DNA of 64,000 bases from UBA7672 sp963784415 (GCA_963784415.1 CAWARK010000007.1:42625-106624); one strand, 5' to 3'; shown: positions 26,560 through 35,740, counted from the first letter of the stretch. The notes: a model not told the origin generated them from the letters alone. Numbers and translations are program-made.

Positions 26560-27792
26560 ATGCATAGCCGATTAAAATTCGACATCGGATGGTCTCCGCT
26601 CTTGTGGGCGGCGGCGGGCTGGCCCGTGTCCCGCGCGAGACTGGAGCGCGCCGGCAAAAGCGTTACGAGCGGTTGGGACGACCGGAGCGCCGTGATTGGA
26701 TTGTCGGAACGAACGCTTTTCGATGCTCTCCTGTCAGAACTTGCGCTGCCGGCTGGGGACAAGATCGTCATGTCGGGAGTCAACATCCAGAACATGCTCG
26801 ATATTGCGCGCGCGCACGGACTCGAGATCGTTCCCGTCGATATCGACCCGGCCACATTGGCGCCCGCGCCGGGTGCGCTTTTGACGGCACAAGCGAAAAG
26901 CGGCGCCCGGTTGTGTGTGGTTGCCCAGCTGTACGGTTCGGTCAGCCGCATTCACGACGCAGTCGAGCTTCGCACACGCGGTGTTTTCGTTCTTGAGGAT
27001 GCCGCGCAAGCCTTCGCAGGCCAGTTTCATCGGGGAGACACAGAAGCCGATGCTAGTCTCTTCAGCTTCGGTCCCATAAAGCGCCGGACGGCGCTGGGTG
27101 GGGGCGTCGGTGTGTTCCGCGACAAGGACCTGGCCGCTCGAATTGAACGCAGGCTGGCGAGCCATGAGCCGCGAAGCGATCGCTGGCTCCGCAAGCGCGC
27201 GCTCAAATATCTGTTGCTGAAGACGCTCAGCACCCCGCGCCTGTATGGGGCGCTACTGCGAATGATCCGGATTGCGGGCAAAGACCCGGACAAGGTTATT
27301 GGGGAGTCTGCGCGGGGCTTCTCTGGACCATCCCTTATCGAGTCGATCCGCAGCCGTCCGCCAGCGCGCATGGTCGCGCTGATGGCGCGCCAAATGGAAA
27401 CCACGGACGACGGGGCGTCGAGGCAAGCGATCTGCCGGGATTTTCTGTCGCTATTGCCCCACGCGTTCACGGGCCTTGGTCGGAGCGCAGACCGTCATGC
27501 GTATTGGCTTCTGGCGATCCGTTGCTCACGGTCCGAGGACGTTCTGAAATTTCTACGCTCAAGAGGGTTCGACGCAACGCGGGGTACAACCAGTCTCCGC
27601 GCGCTGGTCCCCGAAGAAACGCCAGACGCGGCGCGACTGATCGAGACGGTGGTCTACCTTCCGCATCCTGCGGGACTGCCGGACCGGACCCGTAAAAAGC
27701 TGGCTGCTGCGCTATCGGATTTCGCTGCCCTCGATGCTGGCAACAGAGGTCAAACCCCTCCCGGTTTGGAGACTGCTACCGTTCGCATTTAG
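26560..27792 (+). CDS. DegT/DnrJ/EryC1-like PLP-dependent aminotransferase
   Basis: About 410 aa, ATG at 26560 (a TTG six bases earlier is possible). The fold-type I aminotransferase features are divergent but recognisable: DKIVMSGVNIQNMLDIAR, EIVPVDIDPATLAP, VLEDAAQAFAG with the Asp contacting the pyridine ring, and the PLP-lysine segment SFGPIKRRTALGGGVGVF (Lys of GPIK). The C-terminal half (from about residue 210) is less conserved. DegT enzymes usually aminate sugar nucleotides; beside CdsA- and PlsC-like genes an amino-headgroup or glycolipid role is conceivable (inference). Last gene of the low-GC block. Confidence 0.8.
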   Translation: MHSRLKFDIGWSPLLWAAAGWPVSRARLERAGKSVTSGWDDRSAVIGLSERTLFDALLSELALPAGDKIVMSGVNIQNMLDIARAHGLEIVPVDIDPATLAPAPGALLTAQAKSGARLCVVAQLYGSVSRIHDAVELRTRGVFVLEDAAQAFAGQFHRGDTEADASLFSFGPIKRRTALGGGVGVFRDKDLAARIERRLASHEPRSDRWLRKRALKYLLLKTLSTPRLYGALLRMIRIAGKDPDKVIGESARGFSGPSLIESIRSRPPARMVALMARQMETTDDGASRQAICRDFLSLLPHAFTGLGRSADRHAYWLLAIRCSRSEDVLKFLRSRGFDATRGTTSLRALVPEETPDAARLIETVVYLPHPAGLPDRTRKKLAAALSDFAALDAGNRGQTPPGLETATVRI

Positions 27793-27864
27793 GTCCGGAA
27801 CGCACCGCAGCCTGCCGCATCCGCGCTTCTGGCGTCCCGGCGCGATCAGGCGTAAAAGACCACC

Positions 27865-28068
27865 ATGGAAAAGTATCTGGCTATTGGCGTCTACGTCGCG
27901 ATCGGGGCGGTTTTCATTGTCCTTGCGTTCGGTGTGGCAAACCTCGTCCGCACGGACGGGCAGGCCCGATCCCGCTCCAACAAGCTGATGCGCCTGCGCG
28001 TGCTGGTGCAGTTCATCGCCATCCTGCTGCTGTGCGGCCTCGGCTTGGCGGCCGGCGCCTTCCGATAG
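27865..28068 (+). CDS. Twin transmembrane protein (HIG1-like)
   Basis: A 67-aa protein with two membrane helices (YLAIGVYVAIGAVFIVLAFGVANLV, read as helix 1, and FIAILLLCGLGLAAGAF as helix 2) joined by a basic loop (RTDGQARSRSNKLMRLRVL). This hairpin layout matches small twin-TM proteins, some related to HIG1 factors of cytochrome oxidase, that in alphaproteobacteria often precede the cobalamin adenosyltransferase and etfBA genes. The same neighbours occur here, but spread out by inserted genes. Confidence 0.75.
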   Translation: MEKYLAIGVYVAIGAVFIVLAFGVANLVRTDGQARSRSNKLMRLRVLVQFIAILLLCGLGLAAGAFR

Positions 28069-28077
28069 GGTTTCTTG

Positions 28078-28737
28078 ATGCCGCTTGCGCTCTACGGCCA
28101 CCCTTTTTCGTCCTACACCCAGAAAGTCCTGATCACGCTCTACGAGAACGCGACGCCGTTCGAGTTCCGGGAAATCGGCCCCAACACGCCGGAGCACATA
28201 CAGGAATGGATGCGGCGCTGGCCGCTGCTAAAATTCCCCATGTTGCTGGATGGCGATCGTCAGGTCGTCGAGACCAGTATCATCATCGAATACCTGCAGC
28301 TCAATCACCCCGGCCCGGTTCGCCTGATCCCTGACGATCCCAAGGCGGCGCTGGACGTGCGATTCCTCGACCGCTTCTTCGACCTGCACGTGATGGACGC
28401 GATGCAGGTCGCTGTCGCATCGAAGATCGGACAGGTTCCGATGAAGAGCGAGGACGGGCTTGCCCTCGCTCGCCAGAGGCTCGATCGCGCCTATGGCTGG
28501 CTGGAGCAACACCTCGCCGGCAGGACATGGGCCGCCGGCGCAGACTACTCCATGGCCGACGCCGCGGCCTCTCCGTCGCTGTTCTATGCCGACTGGACCC
28601 ACCCGATTTCGGACGCCTACCCCAACCTGCGCGCCTATCGGGCCCGCCTGCTCGCCCGGCCGTCCTTCGCCCGTGCGGTCGATGAAGCGCGCTATTTCCG
28701 GCCGAACTTCCCGCTGGGTGCGCCGGACCGCGACTGA
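28078..28737 (+). CDS. Glutathione S-transferase family protein
   Basis: A 219-aa GST. The N-terminal domain begins LALYGHPFSSYTQKVLITLYEN; the Ser/Tyr pair is at the place of the glutathione-activating residue. The cis-Pro motif is FPMLLDGDRQVVETSIIIEYL. The C-terminal domain is helical (ALARQRLDRAYGWLEQHL) with WAAGADYSMADAAASPSLFYADW, the usual hydrophobic staple region. Start at ATG 28078 rather than the TTG three bases earlier. It follows the twin-TM gene by nine bases and is likely co-transcribed. Substrate unknown. Confidence 0.88.
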   Translation: MPLALYGHPFSSYTQKVLITLYENATPFEFREIGPNTPEHIQEWMRRWPLLKFPMLLDGDRQVVETSIIIEYLQLNHPGPVRLIPDDPKAALDVRFLDRFFDLHVMDAMQVAVASKIGQVPMKSEDGLALARQRLDRAYGWLEQHLAGRTWAAGADYSMADAAASPSLFYADWTHPISDAYPNLRAYRARLLARPSFARAVDEARYFRPNFPLGAPDRD

Positions 28738-28913
28738 GACCCACCTATGGGTTGTCCGGATACGGACGAAGCCGCGTAGCCGCCGTTGCACGCGTGCAAC
28801 ACAAACCGTTCAGCTCACGTTCGGATTGGATCCATCAAATTCGTTCGAACGTATTACCCAGACCTGAAGCTGTGTCTGTCATCATGGCTCTGGTTGGGTG
28901 TTGGAGGTCGGGC

Positions 28914-29315
28914 ATGTTCTCGCGCAATGATTCTGGCGCCAACCGCCGTCGCTTCTGGTCGTGGTTCCACGCCGAAGCGCAGGGCCTGTCCAACGCCCTC
29001 GAAGCCCTCGTCCGCGGCGAAGCCGACGCCGAATGGGCGCTCGACCGCCTCAACCAGCGCATCCGCCGCTTCGACGCCACGCTGGAAGCCGATCTCGTCC
29101 TGTCGCTGGACGGCGTCTGCCACATGACGGTTTCGGGCCAGGAATACGCGATTCACGCTCTTCTGGACGGCGCTCCGGCCATCAAGGGCTGGCGCTTCTC
29201 GACCGGCCATGCCGAACAGGTCGATCGCCGCCGCATCCCGTTCCGCCTCGCGCCGCGCCCGTCGCTGGACCTGCTGAGCCAGCCGCTCTCGGGCCATCAC
29301 GAAGCCTACGCCTGA
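28914..29315 (+). CDS. Conserved hypothetical protein
   Basis: A 133-aa protein with no signal peptide, ATG at 28914 after GGAGGTCGGGC. It is rich in Arg, Ala and Trp at the N-terminus (RRRFWSWFHAEAQGLSNALEALV), followed by LDRLNQRIRRFDATLEADLVLS and a beta-rich end (DGVCHMTVSGQEYAIHAL, GWRFSTGHAEQVDRRRIPFRL). The frame is open further upstream, but the strong ribosome site decides the start. No family recognised. It lies 54 bp before the adenosyltransferase gene. Confidence 0.62.
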   Translation: MFSRNDSGANRRRFWSWFHAEAQGLSNALEALVRGEADAEWALDRLNQRIRRFDATLEADLVLSLDGVCHMTVSGQEYAIHALLDGAPAIKGWRFSTGHAEQVDRRRIPFRLAPRPSLDLLSQPLSGHHEAYA

Positions 29316-29369
29316 GGCAGGAACCGCGCGCCTTGACCGCGGCCTTGGCCGGGTGGAAGGCTCCCCGCC

Positions 29370-29948
29370 ATGGTTGTCCTGAACAAGATCTACACGCGCA
29401 CGGGTGACGACGGCACCACCGGCCTCGCGACCGGCGAGCGCGTCGAAAAGTGGAATCTGCGCGTCGAAAGCTACGGCGCGGTCGACGAAACAAACGCCGC
29501 CCTCGGCGTTGCGCGGCTCTACGCCGGCGAAGATCCCGAACTCGACGCCATGCTCGGCCGTATCCAGAACGATCTGTTCGATCTCGGCGCTGATCTTGCC
29601 ACCCCCGAGCGCGACAAGCCCCTCGGCTGGGAGCCGCTCCGCATCGTCGCGGCCCAGGTCACGCGCCTCGAAACCGAAATCGACCTGATGAACGCCGCCA
29701 TCCCCCCGCTCAACAGCTTCATCCTCCCCGGCGGATCAGCCCTGGCGGCGCACCTCCATATTCCGCGCGCCACCTGCCGGAGAGCCGAGCGCCTGATCGC
29801 CCAGCTGGCCGCCACCCCCGGCGAGACGGTCTCGCCCCCCGCCCTCGCCTACGCCAACCGGCTCTCCGACTTCCTGTTCGTCGCCGCCCGCCGCGCCAAC
29901 GCCAATGGCGCAGACGACGTGCTCTGGGTTCCCGGCGCGAACCGCTAG
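29370..29948 (+). CDS. PduO-type cob(I)alamin adenosyltransferase
   Basis: Makes adenosylcobalamin from ATP and cob(I)alamin. The 192-aa sequence has the PduO signature: KIYTRTGDDGTTGLATGERVEK (ATP-binding N-terminus), VESYGAVDETNAALGVA, LQNDLFDLGADLATP-like IQNDLFDLGADLATP, FILPGGSALAAHLHIPRATCRRAER with the conserved Arg and Glu, and the terminal YANRLSDFLFVAARRAN. Its product is the cofactor for ethylmalonyl-CoA and methylmalonyl-CoA mutases, which fits the Mcd-like dehydrogenase in this window. The next gene starts three bases after its stop. Confidence 0.94.
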   Translation: MVVLNKIYTRTGDDGTTGLATGERVEKWNLRVESYGAVDETNAALGVARLYAGEDPELDAMLGRIQNDLFDLGADLATPERDKPLGWEPLRIVAAQVTRLETEIDLMNAAIPPLNSFILPGGSALAAHLHIPRATCRRAERLIAQLAATPGETVSPPALAYANRLSDFLFVAARRANANGADDVLWVPGANR

Positions 29949-29951
29949 GCC

Positions 29952-30434
29952 ATGCCTCCCGTCGCCCCTCAGACCGTCCACCTCTTCATGAAGGGCCCTT
30001 TCAGCCAGTTCCATCCGGCGCGCTTCACCGTGGACGGCCTCGACTACATCTGCGGCGAGCAGTTCATGCACGCCGGCAAGGCCCGCCTGTTCGGCGACAC
30101 CGCCATGGCCGAGCGCATCATGCGCAGCGACAGCCCGCACGAGCACAAGCTGATGGGCGGACGCGTCTCCGGCTTCGTGCAGGAGATCTGGGACGAACAT
30201 CGTTTCGCCCTCGTCCTCGCCGGCAACCGCGCCAAATTCGGCCAGAACGCCGGCCTCCGCCGCCGCCTCCTCGACACTGGCGACGCCATCCTCGCCGAGG
30301 CCAATCCGAAGGATTACATCTGGGGCATCGGCCTCTCCGAAGACGATCCCGCCGCGCTCGATCCCGCGAACTGGCAGGGTTTGAACCTGCTGGGACAGGT
30401 CCTCATGCAGGTCCGCTCGGAACTCACCAGTTAG
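29952..30434 (+). CDS. NADAR family protein (YbiA-like)
   Basis: A 160-aa protein of the NADAR/YbiA family (once DUF1768). Conserved points: FSQFHPARFTVDGLDYICGEQFMHAGKARLFGD near the N-terminus (FSQFHP, EQFMHAGKA), RVSGFVQEIWDEHRFALVLAGNRAKF, and WGIGLSEDDP near the end. NADAR proteins act on ADP-ribose-containing substrates or riboflavin-pathway intermediates; some remove ADP-ribose from guanine in DNA. It begins three bases after the adenosyltransferase stop, so the two are co-expressed, although no functional link is obvious. Confidence 0.88.
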   Translation: MPPVAPQTVHLFMKGPFSQFHPARFTVDGLDYICGEQFMHAGKARLFGDTAMAERIMRSDSPHEHKLMGGRVSGFVQEIWDEHRFALVLAGNRAKFGQNAGLRRRLLDTGDAILAEANPKDYIWGIGLSEDDPAALDPANWQGLNLLGQVLMQVRSELTS

Positions 30435-30578
30435 CCAGCGCCAGATAGCCAGCGCCAGTTGGACAGCCAGGGAACAAAATCCCGCCTAGTTCGGGATTAA
30501 CTTCTATGGACAAGGATCGGGGATCGGATTCTGTGTCACTATCCCGGTTCGAATTTGCCCGGCTGCGGGGGACGCGCG

Positions 30579-31784
30579 TTGAGACTTCTTGCTCTTGGTC
30601 TGTCGATGGCTCTGGCGCTGCTCGCGCCCGCGACCGCATCGGCCCAGCTCACGAAGGAAGCGCAGGCTCTCCGCAATTTCGCCGCCGAACTTGATGGCGC
30701 CTCCACCGCGCCTGACTTCGTCGGCCTCGCCGTCGCCGTCGTGAAGCAGGGCAAGATCGTCATGATGCGCACCTATGGCGTGCGCGAAGCTGGCGGCACG
30801 GAAAAGGTCACGCCCGACACGGTCTTCCGTATCGCCTCGCTGTCCAAGGGCTTTGCCTCCACGCTCGCCGTGCTCGAACAGTCCGAAGGCAAGCTCGACC
30901 TGCAGACGCACGTCACATCCCTGGTGCCCGAGTTCAAGTTGAAACGCCCCGCTGACGCCGCGCGCGTGACGTTCGAAGATGTGCTGTCCCATCGCACCGG
31001 CCTGCCGCCCTACGCGTATGACAACATGCTCGAAGCCGGCACGCCGACATCGCAGATCCTCACCGCCTACGGCAAGGTGAGACAGACCTGCGCCCCTGGC
31101 GAATGCTTCACCTACCAGAACGTCGCCTTCAACATGATCACCGCGCTGATCGAGAAAGCGACTGGCAAGTCATACGCCACCGAACTCCGCACCCGCATCA
31201 TCGATCCGCTCGGCATGACGACCGCCTCCGTCGGCCAGCACGACCTGATGGCCACCGGCAACTGGGCCCGCCCGCACAAGCGCGTCGGCGATGGCTGGGT
31301 CAGCGTTCCGGTGACGGACTACTACTACAAGGTGCCGGCCGCTGGCGGCGTCAACGCCAGCATTACCGACCTGTCGAAATGGCTGATCGCGCAGATGGGC
31401 TATCGTCCCGACGTGCTGCCAAAAGCTGTGCTCGACGAGGCGCATCGCAAGCGCATCTCGACCCCGCCGGAAACCGCGCGCCAGCGTTCGCTGAAGACGC
31501 CGGTCAAGGACACGTCGTATGCGCTCGGCTGGCGCACGTACAATTACGCCGGCAGCACGCTCTACACGCACTCCGGCAGCGTCGAAGGCTATATCGCGCA
31601 GATTGCCTGGCTGCCTGCGCAGGACGCCGGCATCGTCGTGCTGTCCAACACACGTGGCTCGCGCGCCTCGAAGATCGTACCCGACTGGCTCGATTATCAG
31701 CTCGGCCTTGAGAAGACCGACTGGTTCCGCCTGAGCGAAATCACCGAAGCCGCGAACCAGCCCGCCAACGCGAGCGGCGACTAG
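30579..31784 (+). CDS. Secreted beta-lactamase-family serine hydrolase
   Basis: A class C / penicillin-binding-protein-fold hydrolase of about 401 aa. I prefer the TTG at 30579: it is preceded by GGGGGA and gives a clean signal peptide (MRLLALGLSMALALLAPATASA); a TTG at 30555 is possible. Catalytic motifs: SLSK (Ser87-Lys90), the Tyr motif YQN, and HSGS in place of KTG. The middle contains SHRTGLPPYAYDNML and YYKVPAAGGVNASITDLSKWL, typical of esterase/D-aminopeptidase-like members. Probable role in peptide or ester hydrolysis in the periplasm. Confidence 0.88.
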   Translation: MRLLALGLSMALALLAPATASAQLTKEAQALRNFAAELDGASTAPDFVGLAVAVVKQGKIVMMRTYGVREAGGTEKVTPDTVFRIASLSKGFASTLAVLEQSEGKLDLQTHVTSLVPEFKLKRPADAARVTFEDVLSHRTGLPPYAYDNMLEAGTPTSQILTAYGKVRQTCAPGECFTYQNVAFNMITALIEKATGKSYATELRTRIIDPLGMTTASVGQHDLMATGNWARPHKRVGDGWVSVPVTDYYYKVPAAGGVNASITDLSKWLIAQMGYRPDVLPKAVLDEAHRKRISTPPETARQRSLKTPVKDTSYALGWRTYNYAGSTLYTHSGSVEGYIAQIAWLPAQDAGIVVLSNTRGSRASKIVPDWLDYQLGLEKTDWFRLSEITEAANQPANASGD

Positions 31785-31844
31785 AGTTTCGCTTGCTACC
31801 CAATTGAGAGTTCCGCATCATGCCCCCGCTATGTGGAGGGCTAC

Positions 31845-33844
31845 ATGTTCAGGTTTGCCGTACTTGGTTCGGTCGCAGCGTTAGGCCTTGTCGCCTGCCA
31901 GCCAGCAGCGGAAGAGGCGAAAGCACCCCCGCCGATCGCAACTTATGACGCCAAGGCGTTTTTCGACACCACCGCTGTGTCGATGGCTTTCCCCTCGTCC
32001 TACGTATTCTCGGTCGATGGCAAGAACGTGCTTCTGGCAACCGACAAGTCGGGCGTGTTCAATGCGGGCGCGCTGCCTGTCGCCGGCGGCGATATCGCGC
32101 CGCTCACCACCTCCACCACCACGGCCGTCTTCGCGATCAGCTACTTCCCGGGCGACGACCGCGTTCTGGTGTCCACCGACGGTCGGCGGCGATGAACTGA
32201 CCCACATCTATGTGCGCAGCGCCGATGGCGCGCTGAAGGACCTCACGCCCGGCACAAAACACAAGGCCGACTTCCTCGGCTGGAGCGGCGACGGCAAGAC
32301 GTTCTGGCTGATCTCGAACGAGCGCGATCCGCAGGCGTTCGACGTCTACGCCTACGACGCGACCACGTTCGCGCGGAAGCTGGTGTTCCAGAACACCGGC
32401 TTCTTCCCCGCCGCCATTTCACCAGACGGCAAATGGCTGGCGCTGTCGAAAGAGACTACGGCCGCCGACAGCGACGTCTATCTCGCGGATCTTACCAAGC
32501 CCGCCAAGCAGACGCCCGTTCTCGTGACCCCGAACGACAAGGTCATCGCGTTTGGCGTCTACGAATTCACACCCGACTCGAAATCAGCTGGTCTACTCAA
32601 CCGACGAGTTCGGCGAATTCACGCAGGCGTGGACCCACGATCTCGCAACCGGCAAGAAGGCCGAACTCGTGAAGGCCGACTGGGACGTGCAGTACGTCAC
32701 CTATTCGGCATCGGGCCACTATCGCGTCACCGCCATCAACCAGGATGCGTCCACCAGGCTGACGATACTCGACCAGACCGCGAGCAAGGACGTCACCATC
32801 ACGGGCGTTCCCGCCGGCGACATTGGCGGCATCCGCTTCAACCGCGACGAGACGAAGATCGCGTTCACCGTCGCCTCCGACACCTCTCCCGCAGATGTGT
32901 TCGTGGCCGATCTCGCGACCGGCGCCGCCACGCGTCTTACCACCAACCTCAATCCCGCCATCGACGAGAAGATGCTCGTTGAGGGTGAAGTCGTCCGCTA
33001 CAAGAGCTTCGACGGCCTCGACATCCCCGCTATCCTCTTCAAGCCGAAGAACGCCAGCGCGACAGCGCCCGTGCCCGCCATCGTCGACGTTCACGGCGGC
33101 CCCGGTGGCCAGAACCGCAAGGGCTACACCGCGCAATACCAGCACCTCGTCAATCACGGCTACGCCGTCCTGCGCGTGAACAACCGCGGCTCGTCCGGCT
33201 ACGGAAAAACCTTCTTCCACATGGACGACAAGAAGCATGGCGAGGTCGATCTCGACGACGTCGTCTATGGCAAGAAGTACCTGCAATCGCTCGACTATGT
33301 GCAGAAGGACAAGATCGCGATCATGGGCGGCTCCTATGGCGGCTACATGGTCGCCGCCGCCCTCACCTTCCGCCCGGAAGAATTCGCCGCCGGCATCGAC
33401 ATCTTCGGCGTCACCAATTGGGTCCGCACGCTGAAATCGATCCCAGCATGGTGGGGGGCGCAGCGTGACTCGCTCTATGATGAAATGGGCGATCCCGCGA
33501 AGGACGAGGAACGCCACCAGCGCATCTCGCCGCTGTTCCACACCGAAAAAGTCACCAAGCCGCTGCTCGTCATCCAGGGCAAGAACGATCCGCGCGTGCT
33601 GCAGGTCGAAAGCGACGACCTCGTCGCCGGCGTCAAGAAGAACGGCGTGCCGGTCGAATACGTGATCTTCCCCGACGAAGGCCACGGCTTCCTCCGCAAG
33701 GAAAACCGCATTACCGCCTCCAACGCTTATGTCGCGTTCCTTGACCAGTACCTGAAAGGCATCAAACCGCCTGAGGGCGCATATGCGTCGCCGGCCGATC
33801 CGGCCACCGCACCGGCTGCGCCTGCGGTCGCGCCGGCGCAGTAA
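31845..33844 (+). CDS. S9-family prolyl oligopeptidase lipoprotein (two frameshifts)
   Basis: Peptidase with a lipobox (AALGLVAC), a beta-propeller N-terminal part and an alpha/beta-hydrolase domain: nucleophile GGSYGGYM, Asp in NDPRVLQVESDD and His in GHGFLRKENR. Two single-base insertions break the frame: near 32184 (restores STDGGGDELTHIYVRS) and near 32584 (restores TPDSKQLVYSTDEFG). Removing both gives about 665 aa, normal for this group. Start ATG at 31845 with GGAGGG. Ends in an Ala/Pro-rich tail. Family members cleave short peptides in the periplasm. Repeat copy B lies directly downstream. Confidence 0.87.
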
Positions 33845-33861
33845 GGAGGCTCGTGAGAGTA

Positions 33862-33990
33862 CGCGCTCGTGGTTCGACGGACGGCGGCTTCGCCGCCTGC
33901 TCACCATGAGCGCTACTTGGCCAGCTTTCCCGAAGCGCTCATCCTGAGCAGCGCACAAAGTGCGCGTCCGTCGAAGGACGAGCGCGGGCT
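33862..33990. repeat. Composite twin-hairpin repeat, type 1, copy B (inverted relative to copy A)
   Basis: Reverse complement aligns with 5414-5546 along its whole length: outer CGCGCTCGTCC-TTCGACGG, inner TGCTCAGGATG, a spacer with GAAAGCTGG, then the second unit with GTGAGCAGG and CCGTCCGTCGAA. Stems are GGCGGC-TTC-GCCGCC and GCGCAC-AAA-GTGCGC. It sits just after the S9 peptidase stop, where it may also serve as an RNA end. Confidence 0.85.
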
Positions 33991-33999
33991 TACCGACGC

Positions 34000-34455
34000 C
34001 TAAGCCTGAATACTCCCCCCGCCCTGCACCTTCTGCCGGGCCAGCGCAGACTCCATCGGCGACAGGCCCAGCCGATCCGCCATCTGGCGCATCAACGAGT
34101 CTTCGAGCGGGTCGCGCATGCCGTCCGTCAGGATCACGCGCCAGAGCTCCTCGATGATGCCGACACGATCCTCAAGCGGGACGGCCGCCTTGATCGCGCG
34201 GCTGAACTGGAAGATGTCGATCGCTTCCGCCTCGGCCGCTTCGCCTTCTTCGCGCAAGCCGCGCGCCTGGTCCGCTGTCAGCTTGAACCGCGCCATCAGC
34301 GCGCGATCGATCTCGGCCACCTCGGCGGCCTCGTATGCGCCGTCCGCCCGCGCCGCCATCACCAGCACCGAAGCAATGGCGAGGCGCGCGTCCTCGGGCT
34401 GCAGGTCGGCATGCCCGGTCGACAACATGAGGCGGCGCAGAAATCCAGGAACCAT
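34000..34455 (-). CDS. TerB-family protein
   Basis: A 151-aa all-helical protein. Features of the TerB/DjlA N-terminal domain: ARLAIASVLVMAARADGAYEAAEVAEIDRALM, where the Asp-Gly loop followed by two Glu resembles the family metal-binding pattern, and later GIIEELWRVILTDGMRDPLEDSLMRQMADRLGLS with a second DG.xDxxE loop. These stretches are quoted in part; together they give the duplicated helix bundle. TerB-like proteins are linked to tellurite resistance and envelope stress. No ter operon is nearby. Its upstream neighbour on the same strand is the SDR gene. Confidence 0.8.
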   Translation of the reverse strand: MVPGFLRRLMLSTGHADLQPEDARLAIASVLVMAARADGAYEAAEVAEIDRALMARFKLTADQARGLREEGEAAEAEAIDIFQFSRAIKAAVPLEDRVGIIEELWRVILTDGMRDPLEDSLMRQMADRLGLSPMESALARQKVQGGGSIQA

Positions 34456-34526
34456 GAGGGAAATGTGGGTCCTTTCACCCGTCAGACAATGTGGTCGCGC
34501 AGAGGCGCAATGTCTCAGTCCAGGCT

Positions 34527-35405
34527 TCAGGCTGGCTTTGGCGGCACGAACAGCGCCGCCAGCGTTTCCGCATCCACACCCAGCGCCCCGAACACCGGCC
34601 CGAACGTCGCCATCCGCGCCGCATCGTTCGGCCCGAGCGTGATGCCGCCATCGACCACCAGCGCGTGCCCCGTCACGAAGCTGGAGCCGTCGGATCCCAG
34701 ATAGAGCGCCGCCTCGGCAATGTCGGCGCCACGCCCGCCGCGCGGGATCGGCTGCGTGTTCTTGCTCGCCTCCGCCAGCGCATCGATCCGCGTCTCCGCC
34801 AGCTGGCTCGGTATGCCGAGCGAGGCCGCGAAGATGTTGGTCGCGATCATGCCCGGGCAGATGCAGTTCACGCGGATATTCTCGGGGCTCAGCTGAGCCG
34901 CCGCCGCATGCGTCATGTGCACCACCGCCGCCTTGGCGATCGAGTAGAGCAACGGTCCATATCCGGTCCGCAGGCCCGCAATCGACGCCGTCGAGATGAT
35001 CGAGCCCGAACCTTGTTCGCGCATGATCGGTACGGCGTACTTCATGCCGAACAACGCCGCACGCACGTGCAGGTGCATGACCGAGTCAAAGCCTTCCGCC
35101 GTGACGCCATCCGCCATGTCGCGCGAACCGCCCGTGCCCGCATTGTTGAACAGGATGTCGAGCTTGCCGAAATTGCTCTTGGCGGCGTTCACCGCCGCAG
35201 CAATGTCGCCCTCCTGCATCACGTCGCATCGCACGAACCGGACGGCGTCCTTGTGCATGTGCTCGATCTGCGCGCCCTTGTCTTCCTGCAGGTCGGCCGC
35301 GATGACCTTCGCGCCTTCGGCGATGAACAGGTCGACCGTCGCGCGGCCGATGCCGCTCGCAGCCCCCGTCACCACCGCCACCTTGCCCGCCAGACGTCCG
35401 GCCAT
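34527..35405 (-). CDS. SDR-family oxidoreductase
   Basis: A short-chain dehydrogenase of about 292 aa. Cofactor motif TGAASGIGRATVD, NNAG in DILFNNAGTGGSRD, active-site Ser in ISTASIAG and the YxxxK pair in YSIAKAAVVHM, followed by CPGMIATNI. ATG at 35403-35405 is favoured over one two codons earlier. The C-terminal tail beyond VDGGITLGPND is about 25 residues longer than the usual core. Acidic residue in AADLQED after the second strand suggests NAD(H) preference. Substrate not assignable. Confidence 0.92.
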   Translation of the reverse strand: MAGRLAGKVAVVTGAASGIGRATVDLFIAEGAKVIAADLQEDKGAQIEHMHKDAVRFVRCDVMQEGDIAAAVNAAKSNFGKLDILFNNAGTGGSRDMADGVTAEGFDSVMHLHVRAALFGMKYAVPIMREQGSGSIISTASIAGLRTGYGPLLYSIAKAAVVHMTHAAAAQLSPENIRVNCICPGMIATNIFAASLGIPSQLAETRIDALAEASKNTQPIPRGGRGADIAEAALYLGSDGSSFVTGHALVVDGGITLGPNDAARMATFGPVFGALGVDAETLAALFVPPKPA

Positions 35406-35449
35406 GACCATCTCCCGTATTGTTTCTTGTTTTGTATGCGCGCGCCGGA

Positions 35450-35740
35450 TCAGGCCTTCGGTTTCATGAACTGGTCGAAGTTCTTGATGTAGTCGTCGAT
35501 ATTGCCTTCCAGCAGATCGCGATATCCGGCGAGGAAGAAGTCGATCGTCTCCTTCTTCTTGGCCGCCATCGCCTCTGCGGACTCGAAGCGCGCAGCAGAC
35601 AGCCAGGCGTTGAACCGGGCCGATGCGTACATCATGGACGCATTCGTACCTTCCGGATCCGCAGTCTTCTTCTGCTCGTTGGACAGATGGATGTGAGCCT
35701 CCACGCGGTCGTAGAAAGCGTCGTCGAACTTAACGGCCAT
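35450..35740 (-). CDS. DUF3144 family protein, copy 1
   Basis: A 96-aa cytoplasmic helical protein: MAVKFDDAFYDRVEAHIHLSN at the N-terminus, MYASARFNAWLSA, MAAKKKETIDFFLAGYRDLLEGN and the end YIKNFDQFMKPKA. These are typical of DUF3144. The neighbouring gene at 35850-36143 encodes a paralogue with the same blocks. Start at the ATG 35738-35740, which matches the paralogue's N-terminus; seven more residues upstream are possible. Function unknown. Confidence 0.85.
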   Translation of the reverse strand: MAVKFDDAFYDRVEAHIHLSNEQKKTADPEGTNASMMYASARFNAWLSAARFESAEAMAAKKKETIDFFLAGYRDLLEGNIDDYIKNFDQFMKPKA

